Shown in pieces: positions 33,651 through 42,699 of a DNA stretch of 64,000 bases. The notes under the pieces were generated by a model, which worked only from the letters and a program-made list of their open reading frames with translations, was not told where the DNA came from and did no database searches. Source of the DNA: Charina bottae (Eukaryota; Chordata; Lepidosauria; Squamata; Charinaidae); contig JALMGJ010000003.1 in NCBI GenBank assembly GCA_023362775.1, positions 48,987,916 to 49,051,915 of the forward strand. Direction: 5' to 3'. The translations under genes and the position numbers were made by a program. Within the stretch, counting starts at the first letter, position 1. Each line of letters starts with the position of its first letter.

Positions 33651-36151
33651 GACGGCTGGAATTCTTCGTCGGTTGAGTCCTCTGGGTCCTCAAATGTTTC
33701 GTGCCGTCTCTTTTCGACGGCTGCCGCTGCTGTTCCTTTAGCCTTTTGGGTCAGGGCCTTTGCACTGCTTTCACCAGTTTTGGTTTTTGCTGGTCCAGTG
33801 GGGGGTGCACAGTTGGCTGCTCGGTGGCCTTCCTTCCCGCATTTGAAGCACAAACCCCGTCTTGCCCGTCGCTCTCTCTCTTCCCGTAGTTGGTCTGTTG
33901 TCTTCCGGTCGCTGTGGTTCTTTGTGGTTGTTGGGTGCCTCCCTGTAGTGTAGGATCTTAGTTGACGCCTCACTTGAGCCCGTACCTCCTCTACTTCACC
34001 TGCTAGGCATATCCAATCTCTCAGCGTTTTGGGATTCCCTCGCGCTAAGGACCATTCCAATATCTCAGGGCGCAGGCCCCCCCTAAAGTATTCTATCTTT
34101 AGGGACTCCGGCCAGTCAGTTAGTTTCCCTGCTATAGCTTTAAAGTCCATGGCATACTCTGAGACTGACCTGCCTCCCTGTCTTATGTTCTGTAAGCTTG
34201 TTCGAGCTTTTATTGCCGCTAATGGGTCCTCAAATCGTTCCTTTAATGCTTGCATAAAGGTGTGGAGGTTTTGTAGTTCTGGGGCTGCCACGTCATGTAG
34301 TTCCTCTAGCCATTGTGCGGCTTCTGCCCTTAGGCGTTCTGATACATATCTTACTTTGGCGCCCTCCGACCGGAAGGTTCCCTCGAATTCTTCCATGAAC
34401 CCCCTTACATGTGTGAGGAAGCATGCTAGTTGTTTGGGGTCTCCATTAAATTTGGCTCTCAGGTCTCTGTTCCTGGTGAGTTCTCTTCTATTCCACAGGC
34501 TGCTTGGGGCTGGCAGGTTCCAGGGTTGCGGTGCGACATCCTCCCAGGCAGTGGGCTGTTGTGTAGTTTTCCCCCAGGTGGTTGGGTGTTGTGCGGTTTC
34601 TTCCCCGGTTGTGGTGAGGTGCAGTACGCTTTCCTCCCAGGTGGTGGGGTGTTGTGCCGCTTCCCTCCAAGTGGTGGGGTGTTGTGCGGCTTTCCCCCAG
34701 GTTGTGGGGTGCAGTGCACTTTCCTCCCGGGTGGTGGGGTGTTGTGCCGCTTTCCCCCAAGTTGTGGTGGGGTGCAGTGCACCCAGGTGGTGCTCCCAGG
34801 TGGTGGGGTGTTGTGCTGCTTCCCTCCAGGTGGTGGGGTGTCGTGCGGCTTTCCCCCCAGTTGTGGGGTGCAGTGCACTTTCCTCCCAGGTTGTAGGGTG
34901 TTGTGTGGCTTTCCCCCAGGTTGTGGTGGGGTGCAGTGCACTTTCCTCCCAGGTGGTGGGGGGTTGTCCTGTTTTCCCCCAGTCAGTGGAGGGCTCTCTC
35001 GTCTTGTCCAGCAGTATCGCAGTCTGGCATGCAGGGGGTGCCTGTCTCTCTCTCTCTCTCATACTGGCCTCTGCTGTTTCAGCCTGGGTTGGGATCTTCA
35101 CTCCCCAGGGGGCTGGCATGTTTTCTCCAATCTGGTATGCAGGCTGTCTCTCTCTCTCTCTTATACTGGCTGCTGCCGGTTCAGCCTGGGCTGGGATCTT
35201 CACTCCCCAGGGGGCTGGCATGTTTCCCCCCCCAGTCATTGGCCGTCTTGCCGTGGGTTCGTATTGGAGCCATGCTCCCCTCCCCTCGTCCAGGAATTCG
35301 GAGTTCCCGCTTCTGGGTAGCTCCTCCCTTCGCCACGCTCCCTTTGCAAGACTTGCTGGTGCTGCAGGGCTTGCTACTGCTGCATTTCCCCATTTGGGCT
35401 GTGCTCCCCTCCCCCTGGCTGCTATATTGTTTGCTGTTGTGCCGGTCTGGGATTCAAAGCTCCCGCTTCTGGGTAGCTCCTCCCTTTGCCACGCTCCAAT
35501 TGCTGAGCCGGGGCTTGGAGCTTCCATGCTGCAGGGGGCTGGGCCGGGATTTGGATCTGGGAACATGGCCTCTGCGCTCCAGGGGGCCGCTGTGATTCCC
35601 TCCCAGGCAGTGGGCCCCCTCACCTTGATCCTGGCTTCTGTTGGCACCGTCGCTCTGTTTTTTGCTGCCTGGATCTGGGCTTCTTGGTCTAGCTTCCCCA
35701 GTAGGCTTGTCATGGCTTCTCGCAGGGCACACATATCTTGTTCTAGCCTCCTTACCCGTTCGTCTGGCGCTGCCGGTGAGTATAGCGTGCTGTGGCCGGG
35801 CTCTGCCGCTGTTCCTCCGTCTGTGCCTGTCTGCCAGGGAGTCTCAGGGGTCCGCAGGTCATCCTGGATCCACAGTTTGCTCGGTGGGGTAGAGTGTGTG
35901 TGTGCGATTTGCCCTTGGAGCTGGGTCGCTGCTGCCACGGATGTTAGAGTCCCTCCTGCAGCTCCCCATTGCTCCCTTTGCTCTCCTGGGGTCTGCTGTG
36001 GGGAAATGGCTCTGGGTGCATGGCTTGGCACGTCCTGCTCTTCCGGTGGGTTTGTTGCTTGGCTTTCCAGGTGGTTCACGTTGCCCCCCAGTGTAGTCAC
36101 CACGTGTGGGCTGCTTCTGGGTTGCTCCGCGTCCTCCGGTAAAGTTGTCAT
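33626..36151 (-). CDS. gag: Gag of element 1, with expanded repeat region
   Basis: 841 residues from the ATG at 36151, which lies 18 nt inside the 5' LTR boundary. The longer frame reaching 36196 would need a TTG start inside the LTR. The N-terminal half is low-complexity and visibly duplicated: REELPRSG and NMPAPWGVKIP each occur twice, and about 14 units of a 10-11 residue HPTTW(G/E)... motif follow. Next comes a retrotransposon-Gag capsid-like region with KFNGDPKQLACFLTHVRGFM, RYVSERLRAEAAQWL and FMQALKERFEDP. A single CCHC knuckle, CFKCGKEGHRAANC, lies near the C-terminus. Gag would form the particle and bind the RNA. 841 residues is long for Gag, because of the repeats. It ends in the frameshift signal. 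Confidence 0.93.
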   Translation of the reverse strand: MTTLPEDAEQPRSSPHVVTTLGGNVNHLESQATNPPEEQDVPSHAPRAISPQQTPGEQREQWGAAGGTLTSVAAATQLQGQIAHTHSTPPSKLWIQDDLRTPETPWQTGTDGGTAAEPGHSTLYSPAAPDERVRRLEQDMCALREAMTSLLGKLDQEAQIQAAKNRATVPTEARIKVRGPTAWEGITAAPWSAEAMFPDPNPGPAPCSMEAPSPGSAIGAWQREELPRSGSFESQTGTTANNIAARGRGAQPKWGNAAVASPAAPASLAKGAWRREELPRSGNSEFLDEGRGAWLQYEPTARRPMTGGGNMPAPWGVKIPAQAEPAAASIRERERQPAYQIGENMPAPWGVKIPTQAETAEASMRERERQAPPACQTAILLDKTREPSTDWGKTGQPPTTWEESALHPTTTWGKATQHPTTWEESALHPTTGGKAARHPTTWREAAQHPTTWEHHLGALHPTTTWGKAAQHPTTREESALHPTTWGKAAQHPTTWREAAQHPTTWEESVLHLTTTGEETAQHPTTWGKTTQQPTAWEDVAPQPWNLPAPSSLWNRRELTRNRDLRAKFNGDPKQLACFLTHVRGFMEEFEGTFRSEGAKVRYVSERLRAEAAQWLEELHDVAAPELQNLHTFMQALKERFEDPLAAIKARTSLQNIRQGGRSVSEYAMDFKAIAGKLTDWPESLKIEYFRGGLRPEILEWSLARGNPKTLRDWICLAGEVEEVRAQVRRQLRSYTTGRHPTTTKNHSDRKTTDQLREERERRARRGLCFKCGKEGHRAANCAPPTGPAKTKTGESSAKALTQKAKGTAAAAVEKRRHETFEDPEDSTDEEFQPSGNEGSLP
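34535..35520 (-). repeat. Tandem repeats inside gag of element 1
   Basis: About 34535-34985 is an array of roughly 14 units of 30 or 33 bp, all multiples of three. About 35020-35240 is a tandem pair of about 110 bp units (each with TCTTCACTCCCCAGGGGGCT on the plus strand). About 35290-35520 is a diverged pair with TCCCGCTTCTGGGTAGCTCC. Lengths preserve the frame. Confidence 0.9.
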
Positions 36152-36156
36152 GTTGA

Positions 36157-36168
36157 CTTCTGGCTTTC
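36157..36168 (-). promoter_or_regulatory. Primer-binding site of element 1, self-priming type
   Basis: Minus-strand AAAGCCAGAAGT ends one base inside the 5' LTR junction region. It is the exact reverse complement of ACTTCTGGCTTT in the LTR (36279-36268 on the minus strand), about 111 nt upstream, where the transcript is predicted to start. The usual TGG start of a tRNA-primed site is absent. It fits the Tf1/sushi self-priming model. Confidence 0.8.
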
Positions 36169-36603
36169 TGTGAGGTTCACGATCTTTATGATCCAAAATC
36201 AGAATCTACAACACAAGCCACGAGGGATATGTGCAATTCGTTTATTGAATCAGCATCGTGCTCCGTTAAAGCCAGAAGTGGGTTTCTTCCCCCCCAGACC
36301 TCTCCTTTAACCATTCGGTTCTTACTTGTCCCGCCCCTCCCTCTCAGTTCTTTCTTTGTTGATTTCATTCTTTGCTTCACATTGATTGCTCTCTTCCGGC
36401 CTCGTGGTCGCCAGCATTGGTAGTACTTTTGTCATTGGTTTCTGAGTTTTCCTGATTCGGCAATGCTGCTGCTTTCTCGGAGGCTTGTGTTTCCCCCCTC
36501 CCCCATCTTCCTTTTATCCTTATTTCCTGTCTTTATTTACACTGTGTAAGGTTGGAGCATCCAGCCGCAATTACCCATTGCTGCTGGATTCTCCATCCTT
36601 ACA
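36169..36603 (-). repeat. 5' LTR of element 1
   Basis: 435 bp, matching the 3' LTR base for base as far as I can read. It carries the promoter side of the element: TTAAAG box, predicted RNA start at 36279, AATAAA just downstream. The outer target duplication AGAAT lies at 36604-36608. Confidence 0.95.
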
Positions 36604-36867
36604 AGAATTTTAAGTAACATTGTTCCAATGAAAGATGTACTTTAGTGCTTCAGTGTTTTGTAATAACAAATCAAAAGGGTAATAAAGAGAACTGAATCAA
36701 TTTATTCATTTAAAAGCATTAAGAAATACAGACAAGTCAACCGAACACAGGAGTCATTGAGAAAAATCATTGGGTGATTTACCCAATTGCTTCAAAAACA
36801 TCTGACCAAAAACAGGCTAGGCACTGCCATCAAAGTTGGTAATATGTATCAATCCGTGCATATTTAT

Positions 36868-36960
36868 TTATAGTTATAGTTATAGTTATAGTTATAGTTA
36901 GTTATAGTTATAGTTATAGTTATAGTTATAGTTATAGTTATAGTTATAGTTATAGTTATT
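36868..36960 (+). repeat. (TTATAG)n hexamer microsatellite
   Basis: About 15 units of TATAGT with one TTAG slip near 36898. Confidence 0.95.
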
Positions 36961-37005
36961 TATTTTCTATGACCGCCCATCTCCCCTTCAAGGAGCATAT
37001 CCCTA
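36958..37005 (-). mobile_element. L2-type LINE 3' end fragment
   Basis: The minus strand reads GAAGGGGAGATGGGCGGTCA, the L2 terminal signature. The hexamer array is attached at its tail side. Confidence 0.6.
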
Positions 37006-37122
37006 TCAGTCTAGTAAAATGCAATTGCAATTTCTTTAGTGTAGAGCAAATTTACTTTGTTTCAGTGATGCTTTGAGAGAAGCATCCCTTTGAAGCTGCT
37101 TCAACCAGCAACACATTCTCCT

Positions 37123-37137
37123 TACAGACAGACAGAC

Positions 37138-37186
<49 letters not shown>
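37123..37186 (+). repeat. (ACAG)n-(AG)n microsatellite
   Basis: About five CAGA units followed by about 22 GA units. Confidence 0.95.
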
Positions 37187-37188
<2 letters not shown>

Positions 37189-37189
37189 T

Positions 37190-37857
37190 GACTGTACTTC
37201 TTTGCTCTGAGGCCTTGTCTGCCAGTTTAAGAAGCCAGAACTTTTTCTTCACTCAGTTACTGAAATGCTGGAAGAGGCTTCTCATGAATGGCACTTCTGG
37301 ATGAAGCTTTGGGGGCTTCAGAGCAAGATGAGGCACCTCAGTGAGTTGAGTTTTTTTTGTTTGCGTGTGCCTCAACAAAGCTAAATGCATCACCTCTGTG
37401 CCTCATGGAGCTGTGAAGTGTAGCTGCCTTGCACAGACCTAATGGCTGATTCTTGATGACATGTTGAAATAGATAGCCATAGTAAACTCATGATCTAAAA
37501 AAACTGGGTGCAAACTGAAATGTGGCTGACCTTATTTTCAGAATCCACTTTCAACTGTTTGTTAGAATTCAAAGCTGTCTTTAAAAATATTGTGTGACTA
37601 AAACTCCCTTTCATTCAAATGTCTCAGCATGAAAAGATCCTCCTGTAACACCATTACAGTAATTGTATATTAGATGCTTTTCATGCAAGATTCACTATGA
37701 CACCTGCCAATACGCCATTCCGTTTCAAGTTCTGACATAAAGAAATCAGAAGTAGGTAGAGAACTCAGTTCTAGTTCTGGAACTGAACTTGTTCACAAAA
37801 ATACTTCTGCAAATAGATGAACAATTTTGATTTCTACTCATTGATGAAAACTGACGG
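37190..37857. other. No recognised gene or repeat
   Basis: Unassigned AT-rich DNA. Confidence 0.5.
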
Positions 37858-37870
37858 TTCAGAAAACATA

Positions 37871-38196
37871 GTAAAAGGTAAAGGTAAAGGTTTTCCCTTG
37901 CACAGTCGTGTACGGCTCTAGGGGGCGGTGCTCATCTCCGTTTCTTAGCCGAAGAGCCAGCACTGTCCGAAGACGCTTCCTCAGTCATGTGGCCGGCATG
38001 ACGCACGTGGAACGCTGTTACCATCCCACGGAAGTGGTACCTATTTATCTACTTGCATTTGCATGCTTTCGAATTGCTAGGTTGGCAAGAGTTGGGGTGA
38101 GTGCGGGAGCTCACTCCATCATGCGGTGCTCGGTCTTGAACCGCCAACCTTCCAATCGACAAGCTTGGCATCTTAACCACTGAGCCATCGCACCCC
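37871..38196 (-). mobile_element. Sauria-type SINE
   Basis: Minus-strand copy: head GATGGCTCAGTGGTTAAG near 38190, B box GGTTCAAGACC, body CAAGTAGATAAATAGGTACC, tail CGTACACGACTGTGC and CCTTTACCTTTACC. A perfect 13-bp target duplication TTCAGAAAACATA lies at 37858-37870 and 38197-38209, so the insertion is fairly young. Confidence 0.94.
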
Positions 38197-38209
38197 TTCA
38201 GAAAACATA

Positions 38210-39238
38210 CCCATGTATTTGTTTGCTTTCTTACTACTGACTCCTAGAGTCTTATATGTGGTTACAAAATGAACTTCCCTGCGATGATTCCCAAGTGTAT
38301 GGGATAAGGGTATCCACATGACCTTTAAATTGATTATTTCTACAACCACCCTACTTCCCTGAAATGCCACAATTTTGCTGAAGCAACACCTCTTCCTCAA
38401 CCTTTCCTGTTTTTAACAACTGGCATATAGCCAAGCCCAGCCAAGTCTCTGTCCAATTTTGGAAATAAGTATTGCTACTGATATGCCTCAGAATTTTGTC
38501 CAATTATGAGACTCCAAGGAAGTTGCAATTGCTCTAAGTGGTTGTAACTACTTCATTAATTGTTATGAGTCTCTCTTTGCTCCCAGAGCCAGACTTCATT
38601 ACTGCTGGAATCAAGTTGTGAATTTCAGCCTAACATTTTCTATCTTCTTAAAAGGGAAGAAGTAGAAGCAAGTCGAGTGACTGAAGTGACCTTTCCCTCA
38701 GAAAGATGGCTTGTGCATTCACTTGCTGATGAGAGATCGATGCTTTGCCCATCTGTTATGCGTTGGGTGATCGGCAACATTTTTCTTGCCACTGTCCTAT
38801 ACAATCCACCTCTGCAACTTTTCTTGAGGTTCCCACAGTTTACAGATTTGGGGATTCTGCAGTTGGGCTGTATTAAGGTAATAGGAATCGCTTGACTCTA
38901 AATACTCAAGCAAGTATTTGATTCATAGTGAGGAGAGATGTTGCCAGGAACTGAATGAAAAAAGGAGTCAAATGTGATGGCATTTTCTTGGGCTTAACTG
39001 AGGGTGGAGAGAGTTAGACTGGTGGCATGTTAACTTATTTTTGAAGAAGGAATATTAAACACAAAGAGGGAACCTGCTGCCCAGCTCCAATGGACTTTAT
39101 ACAACAGGCACAACTGATAGTGTGAAGGAAACTACTTTATAGTTCTGTTATTGCTCTTTTTTGTCTGAGATTTGTATTTTGTATTTGTTTTATTGTTCTT
39201 AATTGTAACAGAGGATTATATACAGTAGTCATTAGTAC
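38210..39238. other. No recognised gene or repeat
   Basis: Unassigned DNA. Confidence 0.5.
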
Positions 39239-39281
39239 CATTTACAAGAGATTGTTTAGTGTTGAGAAATCTCTTGTACAT

Positions 39282-39317
39282 TTTACAAGAGAATGTAAAT
39301 TTACATTCTCTTGTAAA
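39282..39317. repeat. 36-bp perfect palindrome
   Basis: TTTACAAGAGAATGTAAA is followed directly by its exact reverse complement. A third, nearly identical half (TTTACATTCTCCTGTAAA) follows, and a related word lies at 39241-39251. It sits just upstream of the SINE-like element at 39.35 kb. Confidence 0.9.
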
Positions 39318-39354
39318 TTTACATTCTCCTGTAAATTTGCCACTCTCTGTGGCA

Positions 39355-39760
39355 AAGAGACGCGGGATGCGGTGGTGCAGCGGCTTAATGACGCTGGAGT
39401 TTGCTGGCCAGAAATGGCCGACATTCCAATGGGTTGAGCCTAGCTCCGCGTGACGGAAGTGAACTCCCGGCATTTCGTCCCTAGCCCCTGCCCACCAAGC
39501 AGTTCAAAAGCATACCATCTGTGAGTAGATAAATAGGTACCCCCAGTTCGGTGGGGGGAACACTGGCGGCGCTCTATGCGGGGAGCAGGAACAGGTGCTG
39601 GATCTGCCTGGACGTGATTGGCAGAGGATCAGTGGAGAAAAAAGCCCGGATAAGCCGACTTCTCTAGGAACGCTGCTGGCCAGCTAATGCAAAGCTAGCT
39701 CGCCCTCTTGTGGTGCACCAGTGCAACAAAGAACTAGCAACTGATGGCACCAGAACATCT
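39355..39760 (+). mobile_element. SINE-like element with Sauria-like body and a different tail
   Basis: The head GGATGCGGTGGTGCAGCGG looks like a tRNA A-box region. The middle AGTTCAAAAGCATACC...GAGTAGATAAATAGGTACC and CAGTTCGGTGGGGGGAAC parallels the Sauria SINE body. Beyond about 39570 the sequence is unrelated to the Sauria/Bov-B tail and ends around GATGGCACCAGAACATC. I know no family name for this combination. Confidence 0.55.
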
Positions 39761-39807
39761 ATCTTGTGTAAAAACATTGTAGACTCCCTGGCAATGTATA
39801 CCATACG

Positions 39808-39808
39808 C

Positions 39809-39851
<43 letters not shown>

Positions 39852-39918
39852 ACAAACCAACCAACCAACCAACCAACCAACCAACCAACCAACCAACCAA
39901 CCAACCAACAAACAAACA
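39808..39918 (+). repeat. (AAAT)n-(AACC)n compound microsatellite
   Basis: About 10 TAAA units switch to about 15 CCAA units and then to CAAA. Confidence 0.95.
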
Positions 39919-40124
39919 CTCTCTGTGATTGTATATTTTGGTCTTGGTTGCTAAAATTAAAATATTGATCAGCCTCATGGTTCCTTTTTAAATGATGGCT
40001 GGGTGATCTTTCTACTTTACATTAGGGAGTGTCCCCTCCGTGTTTGAGGACACTGGAAGTGTAGATGGCATTTACCTAAAACAAGTTTCACCCAAACCTG
40101 TCTCCACACAACACACAATCTGGG

Positions 40125-40432
40125 GAAATCATTGCCACAAGAAATGGTTCTGGTCACTACTTTCAATGTCTTTAAAGGGAGATTGAATAAATTCATGGAG
40201 GACATATCAAGGTCTATTGGTCTTGCAGGCTCAACATTACCTCTGAAGTGGAGACATGTCTCCGAATACCAGTTGCAGGGGAACAACAGGGAATAATTGG
40301 TATATCTCCATTCAACTTTTGAGCATCGCAGAAGCATCTGGTTGGCACACTGCGAGAAACAAAATGGTGGACTAAGATAGACTTTGGCCTGATCTAGTAG
40401 GGCTATTCTTATGTTCTTTATTCTTACATCAA
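40125..40432 (+). mobile_element. CR1 LINE 3' end
   Basis: The stretch from GTCTTTAAAGGGAGATTGAATAA to GGCCTGATCTAGTAGGGC, ending ATTCTTATGTTCTTTATTCTTA, is the classic amniote CR1 3' UTR with its short repeated tail. It is 5'-truncated and non-coding. Confidence 0.88.
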
Positions 40433-40870
40433 TAATGCAAAATCTAAGTATGAATTTGTACAGTTATTACTTGGATACCTTGGAATTGTATAAATTGTAA
40501 TGGAGCATATAAAAGAAAAATTGCAAATAAAAATTGAAAGTTGATAGAACAAACTTAGGACACAACGTGTAGAATTGTCACAAACCACAAATACACTAAT
40601 CTATCTAACTCTAACTGTTATATACACCCAATTCAGTTGTGTTATATTGTTGATTTGTTTATGTGGTCTTTTATGTTAATTATATTTATTGACAGGTTTA
40701 TTATAGAATATAACAATTCATAACTACGTATATTAGTAGTTATATATGTAGACGCAGACGCAATCAGCTTCGGCAGTCGCTTGAGACCTGGAGGGTTTGG
40801 CGGCGTGGGGGTCGAATGCATGGTCCTCAGAGGCGTGGTTGGTAGGGTAGCAACCCTTTGGAGTGGCCCC
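40433..40870. other. No recognised gene or repeat
   Basis: AT-rich sequence that turns GC-rich near 40750. Confidence 0.5.
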
Positions 40871-40874
40871 TCAA

Positions 40875-41395
40875 TATGGTGGACTGGCGCGGAGGACCAT
40901 CGACACAATGAGCCCAGACGCGGCAGACGAACCCCAGCACGATAGACAGTCAAAACAACGAGCCCCAGGTACAGCAGAGCCCCAGACATGGCAAGTTTGG
41001 AGAAGGGGCAAGCTGGGGGGGGCGTGACGGCGTGGCGACGAGTTCCAACATGGACTGGCGGGGCGACGAGCCCTAGTTTCAGTGAGCCTAGATACGGCAG
41101 GCCGTTGCAACGGGCCGGCAGGACGATGGGCCTTAGCTATAGTGATTCAGCACAACGGCCCAGCAGAGTAATAAACTCCAATACGAGGAATCAGTGCAGG
41201 AGATTAGAGGGCGACGAGTCCCAAACGGAGCAGACCAGCATGGAGGACCAGTGGGAAGACGAGCCCACAGTGGGGCAGAGTGGCATAGAGGACCAACGGG
41301 ACGTCGAGCCCCCGATGCGGTGGGCAGGCAAAGAGGACCAGCTGGACGTGAGCCCGGGTGCAACAGACCAACGAGCACAGACGTGGGACTTGCAA
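40875..41395 (+). repeat. Degenerate 40-46 bp tandem repeat
   Basis: Units share a core like GAGGACCA(G/A)(C/T)GGGACGACGAGCCC and follow each other about every 40-46 bases. The last three are clearest (41235-41380). Where a frame is open (40988-41428), they read as about 15-residue units with EDQWEDEP, EDQRDVEP and EDQLDV. The array lies directly upstream of the L2 element and may be its 5' region. Confidence 0.65.
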
Positions 41396-42195
41396 TTAAG
41401 ACTTGGCTATCTGCTCTCATCCCTCTAATTTGCTGATTACAGCAGAGTTTTAGGGTCCCTCCAAAGTGAATGATTGGCTCCCTCCCAAGTGTGAGAGACG
41501 AGGGAGAGTGCCTGGGTTTGTATGGTGTTTGTATGCTGTTTGATAGAGCACTTGCCCTCTGAGTGAGAGACAGGGGGTGAGAGGTAGTGAGTGTTATGCC
41601 CCCCTACTGTCCAGTGAGAGAAGCTGAGGGGGGCATGGTAAGTATGTAGGTGATGGTCGATCTTACCAGCGCCGAGAGCGAGAGCTGGTGCGCTGGTGGT
41701 CTTCCATCTCCGTGTGGTTGTGTGGTTGTATGTAGAGTGGGATGAGAGGATGGAGGGACTCCTATTCCAAACCAGGGATTCAAAAGGTCCAGGACTGGGG
41801 GCGAATGGGCTGGGAGACCCTGGGGGATATAGGGCGGGGCATTTTATTGAGGTGATGACGGGCAGGGGATGTTATGTCGGAAGCTGGAGGGTGAGTCATC
41901 GTCAAGGAAGACGCCCCAGATGTCTTTTATCTGTGGCGTGTTCCGACCCTCCAGACTTGAACCTAGGTCCTGGACAGCAGACTCATGGGAGTCCTGGCCT
42001 CCAGCTGCTGCTACTTAATGCCAGGTCAGTTAACAATAAGGCCCCCCTCATAAGTTGATCACGGAAGAGGGGGCTGACCTGGCATGCATTACCGAAACTT
42101 GGCTGGGCCCGGAGGGAGGAGTGGCTTTGTCAGAGATCTGCCCGGCTGGGTTTTGAGTCTGGCACCAGCCGAGATGTCAGGGCAGGGGAGGAGGG

Positions 42196-42699
42196 GTGGC
42201 AGTTGTCATCCGAGTGTCTCTTGTGGCCTTCAGGGGCACTGCTCCACAAGTAGCCGGTTGTGAGACCCTATTTTTCAAGTTGGGTGCCCGAGAGCAGTTG
42301 GGAGTGTTGCTGCTGCACCAGCCTCCCTGCTGCGTAGCAACCTCCCTGCCTGAGCTGCAGGAGGCTGTCTCGGGGCTGACAGTGGAATTCCCCAGACTTA
42401 TGGTTCTGGGGGATTTCAATCTGCCATCCCTGGGACGGTCTTCAGAGGCGGCTCGGGAGTTCATGGCCACCATGGCGGCCATGGGCCTGACTCAGATTAT
42501 TCGGGACCCGACTAGAGATAGTGGTCTCACACCGGATTTAGTTTTCTTGTTGGAGCAGTGGCAATGTGCTCTGAGGGGAGAGTTACATCTTTCCCCTTTG
42601 TCATGGTCAGACCACGCCCTGGTGGCCTTGAGATTCTCTTATGCCGCCCCACTCCGCAGGGAGCAGGACCTATTCGATCGGTCCGCCCCCGGTGACTGA
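42196..42699 (+). pseudogene. L2 endonuclease domain, fragment
   Basis: 167 codons in one frame. They start in a GGGVAVV-like strand, then show QLGVLLLHQPP, the catalytic-type motif VLGDFNLPS, and near the end the terminal SWSDHALVALRF box of APE-type endonucleases. The preceding part of the domain (from about 41990) is in another frame and has a stop near 42150. Its stop TGA overlaps the ATG of the RT frame, so the normal single ORF2 is broken here. Confidence 0.8.

Larger units (their letters stand above)
29620..36603 (-). mobile_element. Complete Ty3/gypsy chromodomain LTR retrotransposon (element 1)
   Basis: A 6984-bp element bounded by two 435-bp LTRs, both TG...CA, with the 5-bp target duplication AGAAT (29615-29619 and 36604-36608). 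By reading, the LTRs are identical. Order on the minus strand: 5' LTR, primer site, gag, pol with protease, reverse transcriptase, RNase H, integrase and chromodomain, polypurine tract, 3' LTR. RT before integrase places it in Ty3/gypsy, and the C-terminal chromodomain in the chromoviruses. No envelope gene is present. With both frames open and the LTRs matching, it looks recently inserted and possibly still competent. Confidence 0.97.

Noticed and set aside
34029..36173. 714-codon plus-strand open frame, and other plus-strand frames at 30.1-36.1 kb
   Set aside because: They are antisense to gag and pol of element 1. The sequence reads as repeated serine/cysteine/glycine stretches caused by the gag tandem repeats, and no domain is visible. 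The minus-strand frames carry all recognisable motifs.
36152..36196. Longer gag starting at 36196
   Set aside because: The first codon is TTG within the LTR. The ATG at 36151 lies just after the primer site and is the sensible start.
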